Positions 1 through 6,264 of a stretch of 6,620 nt of DNA are shown here, piece by piece. The first letter of the stretch is position 1; each line of letters starts with the position of its first letter. Under the pieces are notes generated by a model that saw nothing but the letters and a program-made list of their open reading frames with translations, was not told the origin of the DNA and made no database searches. The stretch comes from an uncultured Eubacteriales bacterium (GTDB lineage Bacteria > Bacillota > Clostridia > Christensenellales > DTU072). The position numbers were made by a program, and so were the translations under genes. The stretch is from contig CACXDF010000232.1 of the NCBI GenBank assembly GCA_902766325.1, positions 1 to 6,620 of the forward strand, given 5' to 3'.

Positions 1-267
1 GGACACTTCTTCATTGCCATCGACACCAACCATTTCCTCGGCGAGGACGTTTGCAGAAAGAAAGCGGGAGAGATCCTTCGCTCCGTACGCGCCTCGAAAA
101 AGGCCCCCGGCTGCGAGCGCATTTATACTGCCGGCGAGAAAGAATATCTTATCTGGCAATCCCGTAAAGACAGCGGCGTACCGATCAACGAAGCCGTTCA
201 GAAGGAGATGAGCAAGGTCCGCGACGATCTCGGTCTGACCAAGTACGTCTTCCCCTGGGAAAAATAA
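1..267 (+). CDS. Ldh2-family malate/L-lactate-type dehydrogenase, C-terminal end (5' truncated by window)
   Basis: The frame is open from the first base and stops with TAA at 265-267, leaving the last 88 residues of a larger protein. It begins GHFFIAID, which resembles a conserved C-terminal segment of the Ldh2 family (NAD(P)-dependent malate, lactate, ureidoglycolate and related 2-hydroxyacid dehydrogenases, unrelated to classical LDH/MDH). The family pattern of a helix, then a short PGxERIYxxGE stretch, then a helix starting near GVPINEAV is also visible. Family members are usually about 330-360 residues, so roughly three quarters lies upstream. They are cytoplasmic enzymes that oxidise a 2-hydroxyacid to the 2-oxoacid. 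The catalytic and cofactor residues are outside the window, so the substrate cannot be assigned. The next gene starts 2 nt after this stop, so the two are probably co-transcribed and translationally coupled. Confidence 0.8.
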   Translation, partial: GHFFIAIDTNHFLGEDVCRKKAGEILRSVRASKKAPGCERIYTAGEKEYLIWQSRKDSGVPINEAVQKEMSKVRDDLGLTKYVFPWEK

Positions 268-269
268 AA

Positions 270-1094
270 ATGGCGAACAACAGAAACAGAAGGCATAAAA
301 AACCGGAAATAGGCGCAGGTTATCGTCCTCCGTTTGCGGAGGACGTCCTCGCGCAACCCGTCGACGTCTTGGATATCAGACCCGATACGTTCGGCCTTTT
401 ACAGGGCGCGGGCGTTTTGACGATGAACGACGTTTTGATCCGTCAGGAAAAAGATTTTTATCGGATCCTTACGTTTAACAAAAAAAATCTGTTGGACGTT
501 AAATTCGCGTTGAAAAGGAAAAATCTTTTCCTTCGTCCTTCTCCGGAAGAAAATAAAGACGCAAAGCCGGAAGAGGGTAAAAAGGACGCGAAAAAGAATA
601 ATAACAACAATAACAATAAACAGGAAAAGAACTCCAACCAAAAGCAACAAAAAGGAAAGGCCGACCGTCCGCAACAATCCGAGAAAAAAGAAAAGGAAGA
701 AGCGGATATTTACGTCAAAGTCAATAAGGGCGGCAAGTGGGGCTTTAAGGATCGGGAAGGCAATCAGAAAGTCGAACCCGTTTACGACGAAGTCTATTCT
801 TTTAAAGAGGATCTTTGCTGCGTGGAAAAAGACGAGAAATTCGGCTTTATCAACAGAGAAGGCGAAGAGGTCGTTCCTCTCGTGTACGACGTTGCGGTAT
901 CTTTCAGCGAAGGGTATGCCTGCGTCTATAAAGGGGAAAAATGCGGGTATATCAATAAGGCGAACGAAACGATCATTGATTTTAAGTACGACGCCGGAAC
1001 GCCCGTTATCGGTGGAGAATGCCGCGTAAAAAGGGACGGTAAGTGGGGAGAACTGCATATCGATAATCCGACCGAAATACGTTGGATCAACTGA
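270..1094 (+). CDS. RNAP alpha-CTD-like domain fused to WG-type repeats (274 aa)
   Basis: Three parts are visible. Residues 1-29 are a basic tail. Residues about 30-90 follow the helix-hairpin-helix pattern of the RNA polymerase alpha C-terminal domain: an L.IRP..F..L..AGV.TM.D stretch, then L..V...L...NLFLRP. Residues about 91-145 are a charged, probably disordered linker rich in Lys, Glu, Asn and Gln, with seven consecutive Asn (110-116). Residues 146-274 hold WG-type repeats (KWGF.DREG, KFGFINREG, KCGYINK, KWGEL) whose signature positions W157, F191, C225 and W259 are exactly 34 residues apart. The middle two repeats have lost the Trp. No signal peptide or membrane segment is seen, so it is likely cytoplasmic. 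The start is 2 nt after the upstream stop with only a weak GGGAAA ribosome site, which suggests coupling. An AAA+ ATPase follows after 33 nt. The alpha-CTD fold could bind DNA, RNA polymerase or another protein; an adaptor role is inference. The gene is real, but its function is unknown. Confidence 0.85.
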   Translation: MANNRNRRHKKPEIGAGYRPPFAEDVLAQPVDVLDIRPDTFGLLQGAGVLTMNDVLIRQEKDFYRILTFNKKNLLDVKFALKRKNLFLRPSPEENKDAKPEEGKKDAKKNNNNNNNKQEKNSNQKQQKGKADRPQQSEKKEKEEADIYVKVNKGGKWGFKDREGNQKVEPVYDEVYSFKEDLCCVEKDEKFGFINREGEEVVPLVYDVAVSFSEGYACVYKGEKCGYINKANETIIDFKYDAGTPVIGGECRVKRDGKWGELHIDNPTEIRWIN

Positions 1095-1127
1095 TCTTTC
1101 CGTTTATTGACCGTAAAGTGAGCATAT

Positions 1128-2255
1128 ATGCCGACAAAGCAAGCACTTAAAGAAACTTTTGACAGATGGTACAGTAAAACTCTTATCCATCTTGCCAAAC
1201 AAGAATGGGAAGAAGCGCGTTTGTGCCTGAATTCCGCCGTGCGCGCGCTCGCGGATATCACATCCAAAGCTCCGCAAGGAGAATCGAAGACAGTCCAACA
1301 GGACTGGCTTTTTGATCTTGCGGCAGAATTGGAACGTCTCGAAAAAAAGACGGAGATCGAAAAGGTCAAAGAAAAGCTGACCGAAAAGCGCGATGAAAAA
1401 GAAGATAAAAAGCCCTTTGAGATCGGAGTGCCGGATATCACGTTCGACGACGTGGTCGGGCTTGAGGACGTGAAGCGCTCGGTCTTTTTTAAGGCGATCT
1501 ATCCCAGACTTTATCCCGAATTATACGCAAAATATAAAATGAAAGTAGGCGGAGGTCTGCTTTTGTACGGCTTGCCCGGCACGGGCAAGACAATGATCGC
1601 GCAAGCGATCGCGCACGAGACGAAAGGTAAGTTTTTTGCCGTTCGCTGTTCCGATATCGGCAGTAAGTGGTTCGGCGAGACGGAACAGAACATCCGCGCC
1701 ATTTTCGAAGAGGCGCGTTCGTACGAAAACGCCGTTCTGTTTTTTGACGAACTGGAAGCGTACGCCGGTAAAAGGCGGGACGACTCGGCGATGAGCAGAG
1801 TCGTACCGGAGTTTTTGACCCAGTTGCAGGGCGTGCTCGACGACGAAAGAAAGAATAAACTTCTGGTGATCGCCGCGACCAATCGTCCGTGGGATATCGA
1901 CGGCGCCTTTTTGCGCCCGGGGCGCTTCGACGATAAGATATTCGTTCCGCTCCCGCGTAAAGAAAGCCGGATCGAGATCGTTCGTAAAAAGATGGAAGGA
2001 GTGCCGATAAAAGGCGAGATCGACTACGAAAAGATAGGAGAATCGACGAACGGATATAACGGCGCCGACGTCGCGTACGTATGCGATAAGGCAAAAGAGA
2101 TCGCTCTTCGCCGCGTGATAGAAAAATTGGAAGGAGACGAGGGCGTCACCATGAACGATTTTTCGGATGCGCTCCTGGTCGTTAAAAGTTCGGTCAACGC
2201 CGAAGACGAAAAAAGAATGCGGCTTTGGGACGGCTCTCAAAACGATTTTGAGTAG
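1128..2255 (+). CDS. Classical AAA+ ATPase, single module, with helical N-terminal region (375 aa)
   Basis: Residues about 5-85 are predicted helical with no transmembrane segment, and resemble by eye an MIT or TPR-like helical bundle. A charged Lys/Glu linker (about 75-98) leads to one AAA module from FDDVVGLEDVK (106-116). Motifs in order: Walker A GLPGTGKT (148-155), pore loop KWFG (180-183), Walker B VLFFDE (203-208), sensor 1 AATN (249-252), arginine-finger segment LRPGRFD with R263 and R266, and sensor-2 GAD (312-314). All catalytic residues are present, so it should hydrolyse ATP and thread or remodel a protein as a hexamer. The core reads like Cdc48/p97 D2 and the Vps4/katanin group rather than Clp or Lon. 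There is no protease domain, so it may act as an unfoldase or remodeller. It lies 33 nt downstream of the alpha-CTD/WG gene with a weak AAAGTGAG ribosome site and is last before a terminator. Its substrate is unknown. Confidence 0.92.
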   Translation: MPTKQALKETFDRWYSKTLIHLAKQEWEEARLCLNSAVRALADITSKAPQGESKTVQQDWLFDLAAELERLEKKTEIEKVKEKLTEKRDEKEDKKPFEIGVPDITFDDVVGLEDVKRSVFFKAIYPRLYPELYAKYKMKVGGGLLLYGLPGTGKTMIAQAIAHETKGKFFAVRCSDIGSKWFGETEQNIRAIFEEARSYENAVLFFDELEAYAGKRRDDSAMSRVVPEFLTQLQGVLDDERKNKLLVIAATNRPWDIDGAFLRPGRFDDKIFVPLPRKESRIEIVRKKMEGVPIKGEIDYEKIGESTNGYNGADVAYVCDKAKEIALRRVIEKLEGDEGVTMNDFSDALLVVKSSVNAEDEKRMRLWDGSQNDFE

Positions 2256-2280
2256 TTTTTCGGACGTTTGCGCGTTTTTC

Positions 2281-2313
2281 CGCATTCGGTGATAGATCGA
2301 ATGCGTTTTTTTT
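2281..2313 (+). terminator. Intrinsic terminator after the AAA+ ATPase gene
   Basis: A perfect 8-bp stem (CGCATTCG at 2281-2288 with CGAATGCG at 2298-2305) closes a 9-nt loop and is followed at once by eight T (2306-2313). It lies 26 nt after the ATPase stop codon and marks the end of the operon that enters the window from the left. Confidence 0.93.
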
Positions 2314-2334
2314 GCGGTTTTTTAAATTTGCATA

Positions 2335-2363
2335 TTGAAAAAAATAAGGAAAGGTTGTATCAT
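2335..2363 (+). promoter_or_regulatory. Sigma-A-type promoter for the DUF2804 gene
   Basis: A -35 TTGAAA (2335-2340) and a -10 TATCAT (2358-2363) are separated by exactly 17 bp. The predicted transcription start is near 2370, giving a leader of about 47 nt. A small hairpin (AACGA 2375-2379 with TCGTT 2383-2387) would sit at the 5' end of the transcript. The promoter lies just beyond the previous terminator, so the downstream gene is its own unit. Confidence 0.75.
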
Positions 2364-2404
2364 ATAAGTATCTAAACGATTTTCGTTGGAAAAAAATTTA
2401 ACCC

Positions 2405-2410
2405 AGGAGG
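2405..2410 (+). promoter_or_regulatory. Strong ribosome binding site AGGAGG
   Basis: A full-consensus AGGAGG lies 6 nt before the ATG at 2417 and fixes the start of the DUF2804 gene. It is much stronger than the sites of the upstream operon, which suggests efficient translation. Confidence 0.9.
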
Positions 2411-2416
2411 ATTAAA

Positions 2417-3568
2417 ATGGGAGAATACAGTAAATTTATTTCGGAAAAACGTCGCACGGTGCCCACGCCGAAAGACCTCGTCGATGAAAACGGTAAAGTT
2501 GTTTTCGGTACTTTCGACAAAGAGTTCGAGACGATGGAACTTCTTCGTGCGAAGCGTCCGACTAAAGCGCCCGATTTTCTCAATAAGTTCAAACTGACTC
2601 TTTGGGAGGCGACCGAGGTGCATTTGAAAAACGGCGTTCTCTTGGCGGTCGTTTGCGATATGGGTATCTTCGGTAAGCAACTCAATATGTTCTACGATAA
2701 GCGCACCAAAAAGGTGTACTGCTGGGATACGCAGATCAAGTCGAAAGACACCGTTATCGCTCCCAACCTTCTGAACGGAGCCGTCGCCGAAGCCAGATCG
2801 GAATTCGGTTTTGTTAAATACGTCAATAACTTCCAGGACGGCAAAGCCGACCTGTCCGGTAAGCACACCGGAAAATGCCTTATTACCACCCCGGGAGATA
2901 AGGTATGCGCCGATCCGAAAGTCATTAAAGAAAACTACGGCGAAGCGTCTATCGAATACAGCTTCAAGCTCACTCGTATCAGCAAACCCTGTATCGTTTC
3001 CATTCCGTTCCCGTACAGCGATAACCGTACTTTGTACAGCCAAAAGGACTTCTTCAAAGCGGAAGGTAAACTGGTATTCAACGGAGAAGAGATGCTCAGC
3101 GACGAGGAGACCACGGCGATCATCGACGACCACAGAGGATACTATCCGCGCAGAGCCCATTACGACTGGGTCACTACGATGGGTATGTGCGACGTGGACG
3201 GCGAAAAGAAGTATATCGCGTTCAACCTCACGCATAACCAGAGCACCGACGAAGAAGCGTACAACGAAAACTTGATTTTCCTGGACGGAAAGACATCTAT
3301 TCTGCCTCCGGTCAAGTTTACTCGTTCGGTTGAGACCGCCGACTTCAAGAACTATTCCGAATGGACCATTAAGGACGAACACGACATGGTCAACCTGAAA
3401 TTCAAAGTGTACGGCATCAACCCGATGATCGTGCACGCGGTCGTCGTCAATATCGATTACTTTGTCGCTTGGGGAGAACTGGAAGGCTATCTCCGCGATG
3501 AAGACGGCAAGAAGTACGATCTTACCGGTATGATGGGTATGGGCGAAGACAAAACGATGCTCCTGTAA
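2417..3568 (+). CDS. DUF2804 domain-containing protein (383 aa)
   Basis: The protein matches what I recognise as the DUF2804 family. Its hallmark is the segment IDDHRGYYPRRAHYDW (residues 236-251) followed by a hydrophobic strand with IAFNLTHNQS (267-276) and the NENLIFLDGKTSILPPV stretch (283-299). The N-terminal half contains alternating beta strands including the TLWEATEVHLKNGVLLAVVCD region. No signal peptide or transmembrane helix is seen, so it is probably cytoplasmic. The length is in the range expected for the family, and the strong AGGAGG fixes the start. It is monocistronic, with its own promoter and terminator. The biochemical role of DUF2804 proteins is not established to my knowledge. 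The many beta strands with conserved aromatic and charged residues fit a beta-barrel that binds a small or lipid-like molecule, but that is speculative. The family call is confident; no function is assigned. Confidence 0.88.
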   Translation: MGEYSKFISEKRRTVPTPKDLVDENGKVVFGTFDKEFETMELLRAKRPTKAPDFLNKFKLTLWEATEVHLKNGVLLAVVCDMGIFGKQLNMFYDKRTKKVYCWDTQIKSKDTVIAPNLLNGAVAEARSEFGFVKYVNNFQDGKADLSGKHTGKCLITTPGDKVCADPKVIKENYGEASIEYSFKLTRISKPCIVSIPFPYSDNRTLYSQKDFFKAEGKLVFNGEEMLSDEETTAIIDDHRGYYPRRAHYDWVTTMGMCDVDGEKKYIAFNLTHNQSTDEEAYNENLIFLDGKTSILPPVKFTRSVETADFKNYSEWTIKDEHDMVNLKFKVYGINPMIVHAVVVNIDYFVAWGELEGYLRDEDGKKYDLTGMMGMGEDKTMLL

Positions 3569-3589
3569 AAATGAATCGAATATAAAAAG

Positions 3590-3621
3590 AAAATCCCGAG
3601 TTTTCGCTCGGGATTTTTTTT
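3590..3621. terminator. Bidirectional intrinsic terminator between convergent genes
   Basis: A perfect 11-bp stem (3590-3600 with 3607-3617) encloses the 6-nt loop TTTTCG. On the plus strand it runs into T residues through 3621 and terminates the DUF2804 transcript. On the minus strand the A-rich bases at 3582-3593 read as a T-rich tract, so it also terminates the deacetylase transcript. The minus-strand stop codon (3620-3622) overlaps the terminator edge, which makes the arrangement very compact. Confidence 0.93.
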
Positions 3622-4927
3622 ATTCGGGGAAACGCATTGTCCAGGATTGATACCGAAGCCGATCGGACAGGTATTCGTCGCGGAAGCCGTCCGAGTGGCG
3701 CCAGGTCCCCTTAAAAGAACAGTTTTTGATCTTAGGTAGATCGGTCAGATCGGGCAGTTGATCCATGGGTTTAAGTTCGATGGTTCCGAAACCGCCGAGA
3801 GCTTTGACCGCGGCAAGAAGCCAGTCCGCGGGGCCGATCATATATTTGCCGACGGGGATTCGGGCGGGCACAGGTGCGGTCGGGTCGATCTTTTGCGCCG
3901 ACTCAAATATCTCTTTCGTCGTTACGGTAACGGGAAAAAGAATGCCTTGGGGCTGTTCCATCGGTCCGTAGACCGGACCGCAGACGTAAGATCTTTTTCC
4001 TTGCATAAAAGCGGCGCAGGCAAAAAACATATCGCAAAGGGAATACTTTTTCGTCGGCCATAATTTTTGCGACAATTCTTTATAAAGGAAAGGTATTTCT
4101 TCTATAGTAAGAACGCGCGGTTTTTTATCGGAATAATCTTCTGCGATCTGCTCGAAGGTTTCGATGGTAAACCGCTTGTCTTTTTTTACCGCTTTAACGA
4201 GCCTGCGGAAATTTTTGTAAAACCGTTTTGTTTTGCTCGGTTTCCACCGTTCGGATTCGATCCAATCACCGAATTCGCGCAGGTTCTTTTTGTCGTAGTT
4301 CAGGATGTCCCAACTTTGCGAGTACATGGCGCGATGAGGGTGCGTATACACGACCGCTACGTCGCGCACGGCTAACTTATTGAGAACGGACTTAATGCGA
4401 AAAGGATTGCGAGAAAACAAAAAGTCTTCCATCGCGACGGCGTAGGCGGTATGGAAAGAATTGCAGTAATAAATACCGTTTCCGTCCGGATCGCAAATAG
4501 AATCGGAGTAAACGGGAATGCCCATTTCGGCATAGCCGTGCATTGCGACGTAGGAGTCCTGGTTGCCCGGCGGCACGGCGGCGTATACCTTTTCGACGCC
4601 GAAAGTATCTTTCAGACACTTCATAGCGTATTTTTCTTGTCGAAGGAATTCCGCTTTCGCTTCGAAAAAGTCTTTTTTATCGGTATATTCGTTGATGAGG
4701 GGATGGAGAGTGTGTCCGAGAGAATGCAGATCGATCTCATGCTTTTTCAGCGCCTCGATCACGTCGGTTCGCTCCCATTCTCTCAGTTGCGCCGCCAAAA
4801 ATCCCACGACGCAGAAGCAACCGCGCACGCCTTCGGAACGGAGTATCTCCGCTTCTTCCAAGATGGCGTCGGCCGCTTTTTTATTGGTAAAATCTTCCGT
4901 GTCGAAAGAAAAAACGATTTTTGTCAT
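3620..4927 (-). CDS. NodB-like polysaccharide deacetylase-family protein with extra C-terminal region (435 aa)
   Basis: The N-terminal half fits the NodB/carbohydrate esterase 4 fold. Motif 1 is SFDTED (7-12), giving metal/base acids around D9 to D12. Motif 2 is HSLGH (68-72), a perfect H[ST]xxH zinc-binding motif. The motif 3 region VPPGNQDSY (118-126) lacks the usual Arg. A late THPH (195-198) fits the catalytic His motif near the end of the fold. These enzymes remove acetyl or formyl groups from sugars or cyclic amides using a metal. Residues about 270-435 form an added region without clear identity; two stretches (YSLCDMFFACAAF and IGPADWLLAAVKAL) look like a repeated helical unit, loosely like pseudomurein-binding repeats. 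No signal peptide or membrane segment is present, so it likely acts in the cytoplasm, unlike peptidoglycan or chitin deacetylases. The ATG is supported by AAAGGA about 6 nt upstream on the minus strand. The substrate is unknown. Confidence 0.8.
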   Translation of the reverse strand: MTKIVFSFDTEDFTNKKAADAILEEAEILRSEGVRGCFCVVGFLAAQLREWERTDVIEALKKHEIDLHSLGHTLHPLINEYTDKKDFFEAKAEFLRQEKYAMKCLKDTFGVEKVYAAVPPGNQDSYVAMHGYAEMGIPVYSDSICDPDGNGIYYCNSFHTAYAVAMEDFLFSRNPFRIKSVLNKLAVRDVAVVYTHPHRAMYSQSWDILNYDKKNLREFGDWIESERWKPSKTKRFYKNFRRLVKAVKKDKRFTIETFEQIAEDYSDKKPRVLTIEEIPFLYKELSQKLWPTKKYSLCDMFFACAAFMQGKRSYVCGPVYGPMEQPQGILFPVTVTTKEIFESAQKIDPTAPVPARIPVGKYMIGPADWLLAAVKALGGFGTIELKPMDQLPDLTDLPKIKNCSFKGTWRHSDGFRDEYLSDRLRYQSWTMRFPE

Positions 4928-4933
4928 TGGTTT

Positions 4934-4939
4934 TCCTTT
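4934..4939 (-). promoter_or_regulatory. Ribosome binding site of the deacetylase-family gene
   Basis: On the minus strand AAAGGA lies 6 nt before the ATG whose complement is at 4925-4927, which supports this start. Confidence 0.7.
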
Positions 4940-4969
4940 ACGTTCGTTATAGTACGTGGTTCGATGTTT

Positions 4970-4998
4970 ATAATAACATTATCGAGTTTTTTTTTCAA
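4970..4998 (-). promoter_or_regulatory. Sigma-A-type promoter for the deacetylase-family gene
   Basis: On the minus strand a -35 TTGAAA (4998-4993) and a -10 TATTAT (4975-4970) are 17 bp apart, with an A-tract in the spacer. The predicted start is near 4963, giving a leader of about 36 nt. An imperfect inverted repeat, ATGTT-N6-AACAT (4964-4979), covers the -10 box and could be an operator. Confidence 0.72.
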
Positions 4999-5038
4999 GA
5001 AGTACGTAAGTTTTTTATGCAAAAGTTCCGATATACGT

Positions 5039-5067
5039 TTTACACCGAAAAAAAATTGTACTATAAT
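5039..5067 (+). promoter_or_regulatory. Sigma-A-type promoter for the CobW-family gene
   Basis: A -35 TTTACA (5039-5044, five of six consensus bases) and a consensus -10 TATAAT (5062-5067) are 17 bp apart. The predicted start is near 5074, so the leader is only about 24 nt and leaves no room for a riboswitch. Any control should therefore act at the promoter itself. Confidence 0.82.
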
Positions 5068-5078
5068 ATCGGTATTAT
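5063..5078. promoter_or_regulatory. Candidate operator: palindrome over the -10 box and start site
   Basis: ATAATA (5063-5068) and TATTAT (5073-5078) form a perfect inverted repeat around TCGG, and 14 of the 16 positions are symmetric overall. It overlaps the -10 element and the predicted start of the CobW-family gene, the usual place for a repressor. COG0523 genes are often zinc- or metal-regulated, but this does not clearly match a known Zur or Fur box. An AT-rich -10 region can also give such symmetry by chance. Confidence 0.35.
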
Positions 5079-5097
5079 CAAGAAAGGGGTGTAGAAA

Positions 5098-6228
5098 ATG
5101 AAAAAACGCATTGTTCCCATTACGTTGCTCACCGGATATCTCGGCGCGGGCAAGACTACTTTACTCAATCACGTATTAAATAACCAACAGGGTTATCACG
5201 TTGCCGTCATTGTCAACGATATAGGAGAAGTCAATATCGACGCGAGCCTGCTTGCTGCCGGCGGGGTCGTTACGCAGAAGGACGAGAACCTCGTTCCTTT
5301 GCAAAACGGTTGTATCTGCTGCACTTTGAAAGAAGACTTGATGAAGCAGATCGCTCAACTCGCCGATTGCGGCAAATATGATTATATTTTGATCGAAGCC
5401 AGCGGTATTTGCGAACCGGTACCGATCGTGCAGACCATCGAATACTTGTCGGAGGCTATGGCGAAAGGCCCGTACGACTTCGGCGTGCGTCTCGATAATA
5501 TCGTATCCGTCGTGGACGCGAACAGACTGGTAGAAGAATTCGGTTCCGGACGCGACCTTTTGAAAGAGGAGATCGAGGACGACGATATAGAAAACCTCAT
5601 TATCCAGCAGGTCGAATTCTGCACCAAGATCGTCATCAATAAGACCGACCTCGTCAGCCGCGAACAGCTGGACGAAGTGGAAGCCGTCATTCGCGCGCTC
5701 CAGCCGGAAGCCGAACTCCTCGAGACGGTACAGGGCAAACTGGATATCGGCAAAGTGCTTGATACCGATTCTTTCGATTTCGAGAAGGCCAGCGGTTCGG
5801 CCGCGTGGGTCAAAGGACTCGAAGAAGAAGAGGAGGAAGAGGAACCGGAAGGCGAAGTTCTCGAATATAATATAATGACGTTCGTCTATAAGCGCAGACG
5901 TCAATTCAATACGAAAAAGTTTTTGGAATGGGCCAACGACCATTACCCGAAGACCATCATTCGTTGCAAGGGCGTCGTATGGATCTCTCGCGATAATCGC
6001 AATATGTATATGTTCGAACAAGCGGGAAGTCAAAAGGCTCTCTCCAACGCCGGAGAATGGGTCGCGTCGATGCCGAAAGAAGAGCAAGAGAGTATTTTGG
6101 CCATGTATCCCGACGTTGCCGCAGACTGGGACGAAACGATAGGGGATAAGATGATCAAGCTGGTCTTTATCGGTAAAGGAATGGACCGTAAACAGATCGA
6201 ATCCGATCTCGACGCGTGCCTGAAATAA
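5098..6228 (+). CDS. CobW/COG0523-family GTP-dependent metallochaperone (376 aa)
   Basis: This is a G3E-class P-loop GTPase. Walker A is GYLGAGKTT (13-21). The family's metal-binding CxCC motif is GCICCTL (71-77; C72, C74, C75). IEASGICEP (99-107) is the E.SG.xxP segment, and NKTD (181-184) is the guanine-specificity motif. A C-terminal CobW_C domain runs from about 255 to the end (FVYKRRRQF, then KGVVWISRDN, then LVFIGKGMDRKQIESDLDACL). COG0523 proteins use GTP hydrolysis to deliver zinc or another metal to client enzymes in the cytoplasm. The linker between the two domains, often His-rich in relatives, here carries eight Glu in a row (242-249) and no His cluster. The start is supported by AAAGGGGTG 6 nt upstream. 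It is a single gene under its own promoter. I cannot tell which metal or client it serves, and subfamily names such as cobW, yciC or yeiR are not justified. Confidence 0.93.
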   Translation: MKKRIVPITLLTGYLGAGKTTLLNHVLNNQQGYHVAVIVNDIGEVNIDASLLAAGGVVTQKDENLVPLQNGCICCTLKEDLMKQIAQLADCGKYDYILIEASGICEPVPIVQTIEYLSEAMAKGPYDFGVRLDNIVSVVDANRLVEEFGSGRDLLKEEIEDDDIENLIIQQVEFCTKIVINKTDLVSREQLDEVEAVIRALQPEAELLETVQGKLDIGKVLDTDSFDFEKASGSAAWVKGLEEEEEEEEPEGEVLEYNIMTFVYKRRRQFNTKKFLEWANDHYPKTIIRCKGVVWISRDNRNMYMFEQAGSQKALSNAGEWVASMPKEEQESILAMYPDVAADWDETIGDKMIKLVFIGKGMDRKQIESDLDACLK

Positions 6229-6264
6229 CGACAGATTTTTTTTCAAAAAGTTGTTGCAAAACTC

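Noticed and set aside
597..617. AAT/AAC run as a possible microsatellite or phase-variation tract
   Set aside because: It encodes seven Asn with mixed codons and three-base units, so length changes would not shift the frame; it looks like part of a disordered linker.
399..1058. Long minus-strand open frame opposite the alpha-CTD/WG gene
   Set aside because: It is antisense to a gene with clear domains. Its Phe/Leu/Val-rich product mirrors the Lys/Glu/Asn-rich sense linker, and no ribosome site or family match is seen.
2372..3436. 354-codon minus-strand open frame opposite the DUF2804 gene
   Set aside because: It is a codon-bias shadow of the sense gene: no ribosome site, no recognisable motif, while the sense frame has a promoter, AGGAGG and a family signature.
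4951..5007. Direct repeat AGTACGT at 4951-4957 and 5001-5007 in the divergent region
   Set aside because: Seven bases twice in 170 bp is weak, and the copies do not hold equivalent positions relative to the two promoters.
5068..5097. Possible cobalamin or other riboswitch before the CobW-family gene
   Set aside because: The predicted leader is only about 24 nt, too short for any known riboswitch aptamer.
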